A stretch of DNA of 64,000 bases, taken from the NCBI GenBank assembly GCA_963931925.1, contig OZ007576.1, positions 11,440,261 to 11,504,260 of the forward strand, read 5' to 3'. Made by a program: the position numbers and the translations under genes. Of this stretch, positions 1-12,498 are shown one piece after another. This DNA is from Onchidella celtica (lineage: Eukaryota; Mollusca; Gastropoda; Systellommatophora; Onchidiidae). How positions within the stretch are numbered: the stretch's first letter is position 1; the number at the start of each line of letters is the position of its first letter. A model generated the notes under the pieces. The model ran no database searches. It was not told where the DNA came from and saw only the letters and a list, made by a program, of their open reading frames with translations.

Positions 1-162
1 TTAGTTTTTGGCTGCGCTAAGTATTTCAATATTTTTAACACCAAAATTTTATCTCCCGAGGTGTCAAATTTCAAAGGAATTTTCACTTCCTGCCCGCCAC
101 TCCCAAATCTGTCGCTGATCGTACGAAAAATATCAGGCAGCGCCTGATGTTCTCCGATTTGT

Positions 163-215
163 CTGTGGACCATGGCTTACTAGAATTTAAATTCTAGTAA
201 GCCATGCTGTGGACC
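163..215. repeat. Perfect 36-bp palindrome flanked by 9-bp direct repeats
   Basis: Bases 171-206 are a perfect palindrome centred between 188 and 189. The nonamer CTGTGGACC is found at 163-171 and again at 207-215, so the palindrome sits between direct repeats like a target-site duplication. The mirror copy is at 9407-9459. It could be a minimal palindromic insertion or excision footprint, or a repair product. Confidence 0.7.
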
Positions 216-1540
216 CATTAAATTGTATCAGATTTTGCATTTACACGTAACGATTCCTCGTAAGAAGATAAGATCGTTTCATTTTTGAACGATTTATCTG
301 TGCGTGTAAATGGCAACACTAACAGCCACCTTTTTGGTTGTTTGTTTCCTTTTTTTTTTAAATTTCATTTTCCTCACAGGGAAGACGTTTCGTCGCGCTA
401 GTCAACAATTCCCCCCCCCCCCTTTTTTTAAAATTTGGTCTACCTGTGTGAGTGTGTGCCCACGAATGTGCTCGTTGCGCGTACATCCGCGCTCCTTTCA
501 TCTATTTTATCTGCCCCCAGCTTAGCACACACGATTTGCAACCACCGCACAAAGGACATTAATGTGTGCACAAAAGGTGTTGTTGTTGTTGTTGTCTTCC
601 AACCTGTTTGTACAATTGAGGGCGTCGCAGCAAGAAAGAACCTTCGGTCTGCAGCCAGCTGGGAATTCTGTCTTGGCCTAATGCCGTGGGTCGACAGTGA
701 ATACAAAAGGTAAGTCGCCTTAAGTCTCGTAGCTAACCATTTCTGAACATTCACTTAACAGATTATAATACTTTTGTCCCTGGAACAAATATTAGACAAC
801 ATTATATTTTTGTGCACGCCGACCACTACAAATGAGAGAGAGAACATGGCTCCTAGGCAATAGGACTACGAGCTTATCAATTGAACTTACTTCATTGAAA
901 TGCTGTTTTTCGTCAGCTTAAAACCATTTTTAATGCTTTAAAAAGTTTAATCATAATTGCTAAATCAAGCCAGAAGATATATCTGTGGTTGCGTTTCCGC
1001 GTTTAAGTTATTAGGCCCTTTGTGTGGACAACCATTGTTTTGTATTGCCCATTACACTAATGGGCGAGTCACAAAAGCTCTGCTCAGAGACGGAGATATT
1101 AACTTCTTTGTAAGAAGGAATGATAAAAGACAGAAATACATGTACTTGATAAAGGGAAAAAACTGTTCTTTTAGCACAGATAGCGTTTACAGCGGGGTGG
1201 TTATATCCCTTTACTTATGTATCACACAATCATCAGGGCTGAGGCAAGGCAGCTCGAGCACCCACTGCAGTCACACTGTACTGATAATCTCGAGGCCAAA
1301 CCTTTTCTGTTCAGTGTTAATGTTATTGATTCATTGCATGTAGGTTTCAAATACCGTGGTGCTTAAAAAAAAAATAAAAAAATCCCCCGCGTTTTTCCAA
1401 TCATCAAGTGCGCAAATAATGTTTTAAAGAATGAAACAGAAGAGACATTTTCGTTCACCCTTAGATTCTGAACATACACGCAGAGTTTAATGCACTGTTT
1501 TCCGATTAACCATTTTTCATATAATTAATTGAAATTATAT
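216..1540. other. No recognisable gene (left arm)
   Basis: The stretch holds poly-C and poly-T runs near 410-428, a short (GTT)n run near 578-594, and several open frames of 70-130 codons on both strands with low-complexity translations and no recognisable domain. The same holds for its mirror at 8082-9406. Confidence 0.6.
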
Positions 1541-1542
1541 GG

Positions 1543-1812
1543 TTGAAATGGTATGGACATGTGACAAGAGCCAGTGGACTATCAAAGACCATCCTCCAGG
1601 GTACAGTCCAGGGAACGAGGAGACGGGGCAGACAAAGAAAGAAATGGACAGACAATATTACTGGATTTACAGGGGGAACCTTTAGTACATCACGGGCCCT
1701 TGCCCATAGCCGCCAGTGGTGGAGGCAGTTGATGAGACGCTCACAAGAACAGTGCCCCCACGACTCCGGAAGGAATTAAGGGATCCAGAAGATTATTATT
1801 ATAATAATCGTT
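1543..1812 (+). mobile_element. RTE-type LINE 3' end fragment
   Basis: A 78-codon frame (1543-1779) matches the extreme C-terminus of RTE/BovB-like non-LTR retrotransposon polyproteins. It has the WYGHVTR start, a basic RRRGRQRKKW block, an aromatic WTDNI motif, then an AHSRQWWRQL stretch and a stop. It is followed by an A/T-rich (TTA)n-type tail at 1793-1808, as expected for the 3' end of such an element. It is heavily 5'-truncated and carries no enzymatic domain. The mirror copy is at 7810-8079. Confidence 0.75.
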
Positions 1813-1938
1813 TTTTATAGTTGATAGAAGCAGGGTGGGGAAAGTGTGCCACAGAAAGTCATACATTTTCTTTCCTCGATCTTCCCCTATTCAGATCTCA
1901 GCTCTTCTAAATTACGGGGATTAGAACTTAAAGGAGCC

Positions 1939-2121
1939 TAAGTGCCATTTGACTGCTTTTCGAAAAAAAGCAAACAAAAAAAATAATAATTTCAGTACAA
2001 ACCAATCGAATTTAATATTTTAATGATTATTTTTTCGAAGACATGAGGTCAGCATTGCAAAAGTTAATTAAAGCCGATTGGTTTATATTGAAATTCTGTT
2101 TTTTTGTCAAATGGCACTTAG
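1939..2121. repeat. Fold-back (MITE-like) element
   Basis: The left end starts with TAAGTGCCATTTGAC and includes AACCAATCG further in. The right end (2106-2120) reads as the reverse complement of the start, with the matching CGATTGG block at about 2074. The two imperfect arms of about 75 bp are separated by an A/T-rich centre. There is no coding capacity. The mirror copy is at 7501-7683. Confidence 0.6.
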
Positions 2122-3430
2122 AAAAAAATTCCTCTAATAGTAATACTCATACGCTCTTGATCGACTCTATACAATCAGCAACCCTTTATCAAAACCCATG
2201 CGCAGAGTTGACGTCAAACTTGCTAATAGGAATATTACATCATTCCTACATAGATCTGCTGGTTACGACATCCAGCCAATCTCAGTTTGATGTAGGAATC
2301 CGCCCCCTCATTAATCTTACCAACCCACGAAAGTCCTATACAAATCTACATCGGATTATTGTAGGGGGGGGGGCAGCTGGGTAAATTCGTAACCTAAAAT
2401 ATAACTGAGTTTTACAACATGGACACCAAACTGAATAATAAATGTATTTTGTTTGTTTCTGTTATATAGCCATATATAATCAAGGGAAATTATGCATACA
2501 TGTAATTACTTAGTTACTGCCCTTGTGTAGACCTACACTTAATTACGTAGTAAGGGAAATGATTTACCTCTTATTCGTTGTGTGATTAATTAACACCACC
2601 ACTTTACCTACACTACTTTTCATGTTGCATTACTCTCAGTAGGTCGGTTATACATTAGGTCACCTATTCTAAAGTATGAAATTGTGTGAATGAATTTATC
2701 TTTATTGATATTTGGTGACACTCATTACTCTATGCATTATTGTATATATCTACTACGATACTGTGTATAACTGATGACGTGTAAATATTACCAGAATAAG
2801 GCTGTTTATCTTCCCGGCTACAACTGACTTCTCTTCGTCTGTTATCTTTGTTTGTTTTTACAATTTGTCATGCAAGCCATGATCAGTTCTGTCCTGCTTT
2901 CATCGTTCCGTCAAACATACCTTCATTCACTGACTCACTCTCAATGATCTCACGAACTCATACATTCGCCACCACTCACGAAAACCGAGACATTCAGCGA
3001 CTCACTTTGCATCAGGCTCATTCCATGAAATGTCAACCAGTAAGAGGAAATACAGAAATTGAAATATCACATTAAAAAATTCTTGGTATAACTTCTAAAA
3101 TGGTATGATGATAAGGAAATGTCTTCAGAAGAAGAAGACAAACTGGATTTCACTCTTTTACCGCATGTTTTCTAAGAAGAATATTTCAATTCATACTGAG
3201 AAGAAATATGTTCAATACAATTTGCAGTTTTATTTTTAATAACAAGTAATTGATGTCATCAGTAGTGTTATTTGCCCCTTCTTATAATGCATTGACATTT
3301 TGACAATGCAAAAATAATGTGGTATGTGGTATTTTGGCATTCAGTATTTTGTCTTAAAGGAGCGCGTTCCAATCACAGTGCTTAACTGTGAGCGACAGAC
3401 TGGCCCGCCCCCAAGACCGTGGGAGGATGG
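2122..3430. other. A/T-rich sequence without recognisable gene
   Basis: Only short open frames are present, including one at 2848-3075 rich in His and Thr, with no domain signature. A poly-G run lies at 2365-2374. Nothing supports a gene here or in the mirror at 6192-7500. Confidence 0.5.
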
Positions 3431-3440
3431 GAAAGAATCG

Positions 3441-3570
3441 TATAAAACCCCGGGCCTGTCAAGCCCCAAGCACTGCGTCTCTTCCCCCAGTCGAGAGCAG
3501 GTGTGTGTGTTATTGAATAAACGTCTTTTGTGCCCAACAATAGACTTATATTCTTCTTTGACAGGTACGT
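3441..3570 (+). promoter_or_regulatory. TATA box, putative first exon and splice donor
   Basis: TATAAAA at 3441-3447 lies 31 bp upstream of position 3472. At 3472 begins a 93-bp unit (3472-3564) that is repeated at 4086-4178. The unit ends in ACAG and is followed directly by GTACGT, a good splice donor. It also contains AATAAA near 3516. This fits a transcription start plus a short first exon, or the U3-R boundary of an LTR. I do not recognise the downstream product. The mirror is at 6052-6181. Confidence 0.5.
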
Positions 3571-3878
3571 GCTCTTTAATACTTATAATGCTGTCCTTGC
3601 TGATTTTAAGATGATAATATCAGATGCTATCAGATATTTACGATGAGTGTAACTCTGTAAGCAATAGATGTATTTTCCTCATAAGTATATTAGACTCTGG
3701 AAGTTATGAAAGAGTTTTGTGGTTATACTGTTTATATTGTTTTAGATACATGTAGCTTACTGAAATGCCGTATACTATTAGCCTAACCGAGCAGAGTGTT
3801 TGCTCACAAATGTTATGTTATATCGACGACCACGATATTAATGCGTACTGAATGTTTAGAAGTCTTTGGGTAATATTG

Positions 3879-3883
<5 letters not shown>

Positions 3884-3929
<46 letters not shown>
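3884..3929. repeat. (CT)n microsatellite
   Basis: Nearly pure CT dinucleotide tract with a few TTTC interruptions. The mirror (GA)n tract lies at 5693-5738. Confidence 0.9.
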
Positions 3930-3930
<1 letters not shown>

Positions 3931-4085
3931 AATATCGCGCATCTCATGCTGTGTTTATTATATTCACTCTTGATTTATTTACGTTTTATACATGTATTAT
4001 TATTATGCTAGTCGTGTTAACTATGCCATGTGACATTACATGTAGCCTATATATGTCTTGTTGTTAATTGGTATACTATTACACG

Positions 4086-4178
4086 ACTGCGTCTCTTCCC
4101 CCAGTCGAGAGCAGGTGTGTGTGTTATTGAATAAACGTCTTTTGTGCCCTACAATAGACTTATATTCTTCTTTGACAG
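4086..4178 (+). repeat. Second copy of 93-bp exon-like unit
   Basis: Matches 3472-3564 with one substitution (A to T in the CCCAACAA / CCCTACAA stretch). Here it lacks an upstream TATA box and is not followed by GTACGT. It continues instead into TGTGAGCAGTTTTACC. The identity therefore covers exactly the interval from predicted cap site to predicted splice donor, as expected for a reverse-transcribed, spliced RNA. The mirror copy is at 5444-5536. Confidence 0.5.
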
Positions 4179-4364
4179 TGTGAGCAGTTTTACCGCCCTG
4201 GCACGAACCGAGTGAATGTTGCGGCCTGACCAGTCGCAGTAACAAGAGTGAAACCCACATGAATGGTTCATCTACACCACATCTACACCTTCACCCCCAC
4301 CCTAACACCAACTTGTTACAATAATAAGAAAATGTTATTTCTGACTCAGGTTTTCACTAGAAAG

Positions 4365-5057
4365 AATCCAATAGACATTGATTTTGTGTAACACACATCA
4401 CACTTTGCATGATAAAGTTTTTCTCTAACAATAAATATTTCAGATAGATCGCAACCAATTACAAACAAACGTAATTTATTACTGTACATTCATGCCTAAA
4501 TCCAAAACTTAATCTTATTCCTGAAAAAAATGGCATTTGAAAGGTGAAGATGTAGCACGTGTCATAAAAAAAAAAAATGTAATATATGTCATGGCATTTT
4601 TTTTTCCTTGATCCTCTAAAAATGTAAGAATTATGAGATACAGAATTTCATAGCAGTCATTTACAAGTAGAGCATAAAAATTAATGTGAAATTCTTTAAT
4701 TACATTCACAGAAATTCCAGAAAGTGTTACTTAAACTATAGAACCACTTTTCATGATTGTAACACACGTCGCACCATGTTGACGTAGATCTTACTTTTAA
4801 GATTTTTAATTAAATATAAAAACTTGTAGAGTTGCCTTTTTTTAGTGTCAAAACAGAATATGGTACTTAGCTGCGAGTTCTTGTTTGGAGCAGCACAAGC
4901 AGACGGACGTGCTCTTGTGCTGCTCCAAACAAGAACTCGCAGCTAAGTACCATATTCTGTTTCGCTTCGATTGTACACATTTCCTGTTGAAACCTTTTAT
5001 TGTTCAATTGTTTTCTCTGTTCCATTTTTTTTTCTTGATAAAGGCGAAAGCCGAAAA
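4365..5057. other. Unique sequence between left arm and gap
   Basis: 693 bp that have no mirror copy in the window. It is A/T-rich, with no recognisable gene. It contains the 49-bp hairpin at 4851-4962 and runs into the N gap. Confidence 0.7.
4851..4962. repeat. Perfect 49-bp inverted repeat (hairpin)
   Basis: Bases 4851-4899 and 4914-4962 are exact reverse complements separated by a 14-nt loop. The flanks on each side are not complementary, so this is a discrete hairpin and not a whole-read fold-back. It lies less than 100 bp from the assembly gap. Confidence 0.85.
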
Positions 5058-5257
5058 NNNNNNNNNNNNNNNNNNNNNNNNNNNNNNNNNNNNNNNNNNN
5101 NNNNNNNNNNNNNNNNNNNNNNNNNNNNNNNNNNNNNNNNNNNNNNNNNNNNNNNNNNNNNNNNNNNNNNNNNNNNNNNNNNNNNNNNNNNNNNNNNNNN
5201 NNNNNNNNNNNNNNNNNNNNNNNNNNNNNNNNNNNNNNNNNNNNNNNNNNNNNNNNN
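5058..5257. other. Assembly gap (200 N)
   Basis: Exactly 200 N. The round number points to a scaffolding placeholder of unknown true size, so continuity and orientation across it are not proven by sequence. Confidence 0.98.
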
Positions 5258-5691
5258 CTTTCTAGTGAAAACCTGAGTCAGAAATAACATTTTCTTATTA
5301 TTGTAACAAGTTGGTGTTAGGGTGGGGGTGAAGGTGTAGATGTGGTGTAGATGAACCATTCATGTGGGTTTCACTCTTGTTACTGCGACTGGTCAGGCCG
5401 CAACATTCACTCGGTTCGTGCCAGGGCGGTAAAACTGCTCACACTGTCAAAGAAGAATATAAGTCTATTGTAGGGCACAAAAGACGTTTATTCAATAACA
5501 CACACACCTGCTCTCGACTGGGGGAAGAGACGCAGTCGTGTAATAGTATACCAATTAACAACAAGACATATATAGGCTACATGTAATGTCACATGGCATA
5601 GTTAACACGACTAGCATAATAATAATACATGTATAAAACGTAAATAAATCAAGAGTGAATATAATAAACACAGCATGAGATGCGCGATATT

Positions 5692-5743
<52 letters not shown>

Positions 5744-8700
5744 CAATATTACCCAAAGACTTCTAAACATTCAGTACGCATTAATATCGTGGTCGTCGAT
5801 ATAACATAACATTTGTGAGCAAACACTCTGCTCGGTTAGGCTAATAGTATACGGCATTTCAGTAAGCTACATGTATCTAAAACAATATAAACAGTATAAC
5901 CACAAAACTCTTTCATAACTTCCAGAGTCTAATATACTTATGAGGAAAATACATCTATTGCTTACAGAGTTACACTCATCGTAAATATCTGATAGCATCT
6001 GATATTATCATCTTAAAATCAGCAAGGACAGCATTATAAGTATTAAAGAGCACGTACCTGTCAAAGAAGAATATAAGTCTATTGTTGGGCACAAAAGACG
6101 TTTATTCAATAACACACACACCTGCTCTCGACTGGGGGAAGAGACGCAGTGCTTGGGGCTTGACAGGCCCGGGGTTTTATACGATTCTTTCCCATCCTCC
6201 CACGGTCTTGGGGGCGGGCCAGTCTGTCGCTCACAGTTAAGCACTGTGATTGGAACGCGCTCCTTTAAGACAAAATACTGAATGCCAAAATACCACATAC
6301 CACATTATTTTTGCATTGTCAAAATGTCAATGCATTATAAGAAGGGGCAAATAACACTACTGATGACATCAATTACTTGTTATTAAAAATAAAACTGCAA
6401 ATTGTATTGAACATATTTCTTCTCAGTATGAATTGAAATATTCTTCTTAGAAAACATGCGGTAAAAGAGTGAAATCCAGTTTGTCTTCTTCTTCTGAAGA
6501 CATTTCCTTATCATCATACCATTTTAGAAGTTATACCAAGAATTTTTTAATGTGATATTTCAATTTCTGTATTTCCTCTTACTGGTTGACATTTCATGGA
6601 ATGAGCCTGATGCAAAGTGAGTCGCTGAATGTCTCGGTTTTCGTGAGTGGTGGCGAATGTATGAGTTCGTGAGATCATTGAGAGTGAGTCAGTGAATGAA
6701 GGTATGTTTGACGGAACGATGAAAGCAGGACAGAACTGATCATGGCTTGCATGACAAATTGTAAAAACAAACAAAGATAACAGACGAAGAGAAGTCAGTT
6801 GTAGCCGGGAAGATAAACAGCCTTATTCTGGTAATATTTACACGTCATCAGTTATACACAGTATCGTAGTAGATATATACAATAATGCATAGAGTAATGA
6901 GTGTCACCAAATATCAATAAAGATAAATTCATTCACACAATTTCATACTTTAGAATAGGTGACCTAATGTATAACCGACCTACTGAGAGTAATGCAACAT
7001 GAAAAGTAGTGTAGGTAAAGTGGTGGTGTTAATTAATCACACAACGAATAAGAGGTAAATCATTTCCCTTACTACGTAATTAAGTGTAGGTCTACACAAG
7101 GGCAGTAACTAAGTAATTACATGTATGCATAATTTCCCTTGATTATATATGGCTATATAACAGAAACAAACAAAATACATTTATTATTCAGTTTGGTGTC
7201 CATGTTGTAAAACTCAGTTATATTTTAGGTTACGAATTTACCCAGCTGCCCCCCCCCCTACAATAATCCGATGTAGATTTGTATAGGACTTTCGTGGGTT
7301 GGTAAGATTAATGAGGGGGCGGATTCCTACATCAAACTGAGATTGGCTGGATGTCGTAACCAGCAGATCTATGTAGGAATGATGTAATATTCCTATTAGC
7401 AAGTTTGACGTCAACTCTGCGCATGGGTTTTGATAAAGGGTTGCTGATTGTATAGAGTCGATCAAGAGCGTATGAGTATTACTATTAGAGGAATTTTTTT
7501 CTAAGTGCCATTTGACAAAAAAACAGAATTTCAATATAAACCAATCGGCTTTAATTAACTTTTGCAATGCTGACCTCATGTCTTCGAAAAAATAATCATT
7601 AAAATATTAAATTCGATTGGTTTGTACTGAAATTATTATTTTTTTTGTTTGCTTTTTTTCGAAAAGCAGTCAAATGGCACTTAGGCTCCTTTAAGTTCTA
7701 ATCCCCGTAATTTAGAAGAGCTGAGATCTGAATAGGGGAAGATCGAGGAAAGAAAATGTATGACTTTCTGTGGCACACTTTCCCCACCCTGCTTCTATCA
7801 ACTATAAAAAACGATTATTATAATAATAATCTTCTGGATCCCTTAATTCCTTCCGGAGTCGTGGGGGCACTGTTCTTGTGAGCGTCTCATCAACTGCCTC
7901 CACCACTGGCGGCTATGGGCAAGGGCCCGTGATGTACTAAAGGTTCCCCCTGTAAATCCAGTAATATTGTCTGTCCATTTCTTTCTTTGTCTGCCCCGTC
8001 TCCTCGTTCCCTGGACTGTACCCTGGAGGATGGTCTTTGATAGTCCACTGGCTCTTGTCACATGTCCATACCATTTCAACCATATAATTTCAATTAATTA
8101 TATGAAAAATGGTTAATCGGAAAACAGTGCATTAAACTCTGCGTGTATGTTCAGAATCTAAGGGTGAACGAAAATGTCTCTTCTGTTTCATTCTTTAAAA
8201 CATTATTTGCGCACTTGATGATTGGAAAAACGCGGGGGATTTTTTTATTTTTTTTTTAAGCACCACGGTATTTGAAACCTACATGCAATGAATCAATAAC
8301 ATTAACACTGAACAGAAAAGGTTTGGCCTCGAGATTATCAGTACAGTGTGACTGCAGTGGGTGCTCGAGCTGCCTTGCCTCAGCCCTGATGATTGTGTGA
8401 TACATAAGTAAAGGGATATAACCACCCCGCTGTAAACGCTATCTGTGCTAAAAGAACAGTTTTTTCCCTTTATCAAGTACATGTATTTCTGTCTTTTATC
8501 ATTCCTTCTTACAAAGAAGTTAATATCTCCGTCTCTGAGCAGAGCTTTTGTGACTCGCCCATTAGTGTAATGGGCAATACAAAACAATGGTTGTCCACAC
8601 AAAGGGCCTAATAACTTAAACGCGGAAACGCAACCACAGATATATCTTCTGGCTTGATTTAGCAATTATGATTAAACTTTTTAAAGCATTAAAAATGGTT

Positions 8701-9621
8701 TTAAGCTGACGAAAAACAGCATTTCAATGAAGTAAGTTCAATTGATAAGCTCGTAGTCCTATTGCCTAGGAGCCATGTTCTCTCTCTCATTTGTAGTGGT
8801 CGGCGTGCACAAAAATATAATGTTGTCTAATATTTGTTCCAGGGACAAAAGTATTATAATCTGTTAAGTGAATGTTCAGAAATGGTTAGCTACGAGACTT
8901 AAGGCGACTTACCTTTTGTATTCACTGTCGACCCACGGCATTAGGCCAAGACAGAATTCCCAGCTGGCTGCAGACCGAAGGTTCTTTCTTGCTGCGACGC
9001 CCTCAATTGTACAAACAGGTTGGAAGACAACAACAACAACAACACCTTTTGTGCACACATTAATGTCCTTTGTGCGGTGGTTGCAAATCGTGTGTGCTAA
9101 GCTGGGGGCAGATAAAATAGATGAAAGGAGCGCGGATGTACGCGCAACGAGCACATTCGTGGGCACACACTCACACAGGTAGACCAAATTTTAAAAAAAG
9201 GGGGGGGGGGGAATTGTTGACTAGCGCGACGAAACGTCTTCCCTGTGAGGAAAATGAAATTTAAAAAAAAAAGGAAACAAACAACCAAAAAGGTGGCTGT
9301 TAGTGTTGCCATTTACACGCACAGATAAATCGTTCAAAAATGAAACGATCTTATCTTCTTACGAGGAATCGTTACGTGTAAATGCAAAATCTGATACAAT
9401 TTAATGGGTCCACAGCATGGCTTACTAGAATTTAAATTCTAGTAAGCCATGGTCCACAGACAAATCGGAGAACATCAGGCGCTGCCTGATATTTTTCGTA
9501 CGATCAGCGACAGATTTGGGAGTGGCGGGCAGGAAGTGAAAATTCCTTTGAAATTTGACACCTCGGGAGATAAAATTTTGGTGTTAAAAATATTGAAATA
9601 CTTAGCGCAGCCAAAAACTAA
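5258..9621 (-). repeat. Right arm of 4.36-kb inverted duplication
   Basis: Reverse complement of 1-4364. It starts directly at the end of the N run, so the scaffold joins a contig whose end mirrors the interior of its neighbour. Features listed for the left arm recur here at 9622 minus their coordinate: the RTE fragment at 7822-8079, the fold-back element at 7501-7683, the (GA)n tract at 5693-5738 and the two 93-bp units at 6058-6150 and 5444-5536. Confidence 0.95.
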
Positions 9622-12495
9622 TTGCACTTCCGGAATCAGCGCACCAAAATTAGCAAAATGGGTCGCGAGGAACTCGATTTGATGCATTATTTAGGGTTTT
9701 AAGTTTTCGTGAAAAATACAATTTGCCCCTGTGCATTCTTGTGCAATGTAGGCTCCAATATTTTCTTTTTGTTACTGTTATCTTGAATGGGATGGGACGG
9801 AGATATCTCCGCCAGGAAAAAATTGCATTTGCCAGTCTTCTCAAGGCGTGAAACTTAATAAATTCGTTCTTCATTTTATACACCACCATGGATATTTGGT
9901 CAGGAAACAATGCTACATGTACAATATTTATTGAAATATATAGATCAATCCAAAGAATGTCTGGAAAATTAAGTCCAAGGACTATAGCGAAGTGTTGATG
10001 TGGACTAATCGCCTTTCTCATCACTGTAGATTGTTTTTCAATCAATGGATTCACGGCACTTAGCAGTTGAAAATAATTATGTCTCTTCATCCATCCTTAA
10101 AAAATGGTTGAAATCTCCAGGAAAACCTCTTATTTCTACTAGAAGGTTTGTGTGAGTGAAACATTTATTTTTAAAAGCCAGTCTTTGGTGCAAATCAGCT
10201 TCTTCCTTTTTCTTTGTTATTTACAAGCACACACAGAGCAAGCAAATCATCTACGTAGTCGTCGCAATGAGACATTGTGGCTTTCTGATTCAAGAGTGAA
10301 ATCAAATCTAGTTATATTTATTAAGGAAATCGTGACGTCGCTTCCTAAATTGAACGATAGATCGTTACGTGTAAGCACAATACACAGGACGGATAAAACT
10401 TAACAGATCACGTGAGCGATACATCGGTTCCGATTCATCTGTGCATGTAAATGGGCGACCGCCGATTTGAAACATAAGACATAAGACTGCGTCCACCAAT
10501 GACAAAATTAATTACAAATTAAAAATGACCGGCATAGGGATAAGGACAAACTAAGAGATATATTTAGAATATCTTGACTGGGGTAGTCGGGACATACGGA
10601 ACTCTATCCTAAAACAATAATGACAAAGGACAAGCGGGTAACTACCTGCAAGTTTGCTTTGTTTTGTTGTTTTTTTTTTCATCAGAAAATTCGCTGACGA
10701 ACAAAGCATGGCCCTCGGCAGAGAATCCCAATAGGAAGTCCTTTTACTCGCAATTCAACCCATTAATACTGACGTAAAATATGAACCATATTATAATGAT
10801 TGTTGTGAACTCTGTACTGACCCATCGGTCCCGGCTTCACATTTAATAAACTTGAATTGGGAGTCAATACCATGATATAAATTAATGTTTACTATATAAA
10901 GTAATTGAAACAACCGAATACAAATATACAGAAAAGTAGAAGGACGCAGAACAATCTTGGGCCAAGTGGAGAAGGTCACCAGCCCAGCCCACAGCCCAAT
11001 ACAGCACAACCCACACCACAACGAACCAGGAAGAGAGGAACCAGCCAGCCAGGAAGACAAGAAGGAGCAGAACGAGCAAGCCAGGAAGTCAAGAACGAGC
11101 CAGGAAAAGAAAACAATATCCAGGAGGCGATCCACTCCTTCAGTCAAAAAGTACCATGACCCCAGAGGACAGAAAGACCAGCCAAAAAAGCCAAAACACA
11201 AGTGGTCCACAAGAAATTTCCTAGCAATACACACGTGTGTGTGTGTATGTGAGAGAGAGAGAGATAAATATGTAATATTTGAGTATTTGGGCGGACTTGT
11301 TATAATTTTAACTAAATTTTATTCACATAGCTCGCGGGTTTCTGTACATGCCGAAATTTCAGCTGTGACGAATTTCAACTGCATCTTTTATTGAATGGTC
11401 ATGCCAGTAATATGTTTTAGGAAATAAAAGTATACTATGCCTCTGCAATTTTACGTCCTTGTGAGGATCGTCACAATTGTGGAACAAAATGTGAGTCGAA
11501 AGCTTTGGACACATTGTCATGAGAACCTTTTGTGCTTCTGTGCACTACGGCAAATATGAGAGATTACGTTTGCATCAGTGATATCAGGCTGTCACGTGAA
11601 AAGCACGAGTTGTTAGTGGTTCGATAACATAATCATCATCATTGTACTAATCATTGCTAATGAGAGATAATAGTTGTAGATTCTCTTATTAGATAATTCT
11701 ACTTTTTTTTTTTTTTGGCACTTGTTCCAGTAAAGGAACTTTTCTCTCTCACTACAGCAGATCTGAAAAACAGATAAATAAACCAGCTTTGCTTCATTCT
11801 ATACAATTTTTCATTAATTAACTACTTTTCAAGGAAGATATTTATAGTTCTTTAATCATTTGAGCTGTACAAAAGTTTAACTTCTTCACTGAAAGGCTCT
11901 AAGATAATATTTTACGCAGTAGCTAAACACTCCATATTTTAATGTAACAATACCTTGAGATGAACTCACGAAGTTGAATTTTTGTTTTTTTAATGCTTTT
12001 AAGCTGACTAGAACGTTCAGGTTTCCACCTGGCAGAAACTAATTTTATTGGTCCGCTGAGTCGGGGAATACATAGTTGTGATTTTTAAAGTTGAGCATCG
12101 GTCACCAGTGTGTAAATTGAGGAGCAGAACGAAATTTCCTGACATACTTTTTAATTTTACTGGAAGACAATGTTTCTTTTTTCTGCTCAAAATATCAGAA
12201 CATTTTCTTCTGTTCAACTCAGCTGTGGCTCAAAATCAACGAAAGTATTAAAAGTACAGAGAATTCAAGACCTTTTAAAATATGCCCATGTACACCTTCA
12301 TATCTTGCCATGCGTAATATGGTATTGTATTGAATTTAAGGCTCAGCAGTTTAAAAGCCTTACATGATTACATTGGAGGCCTTACATAATTATGATGATG
12401 TTAGTCTGCGCATCAGCTTAATTTCTACTGCACAGCTAGCGTTCAATAGGTCAACGATTCAGTAGATTGAGCTATTAATTAAGTAGGATCGAGTA
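9622..12495. other. Intergenic sequence upstream of cathepsin Z
   Basis: Frames of up to about 147 codons are present (for example 9650-10090 minus and 10957-11394 plus), but their translations are low-complexity or lack domains. A Gln/Pro/Lys-rich A/C-skewed stretch lies at 10920-11210 and a short (GT)n(GA)n tract at 11234-11263. I see no supported gene. Confidence 0.5.
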
Positions 12496-12498
12496 CCT

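Larger units (their letters stand above)
1..4364 (+). repeat. Left arm of 4.36-kb inverted duplication
   Basis: The whole stretch reappears in reverse complement at 5258-9621. Coordinates of matching points always sum to 9622, so there is no insertion or deletion across 4.36 kb. No substitution was seen in the stretches compared by eye. The right arm begins at the first base after the gap, and the left arm may extend beyond the window start. The arm contains only repeats and short open frames; I recognise no host gene in it. Confidence 0.95.

Noticed and set aside
9449..9682. 77-codon plus frame starting in the short palindrome (MVHRQIGEHQALPD)
   Set aside because: No recognisable domain, the start lies in a repeat, and most of it mirrors the left arm.
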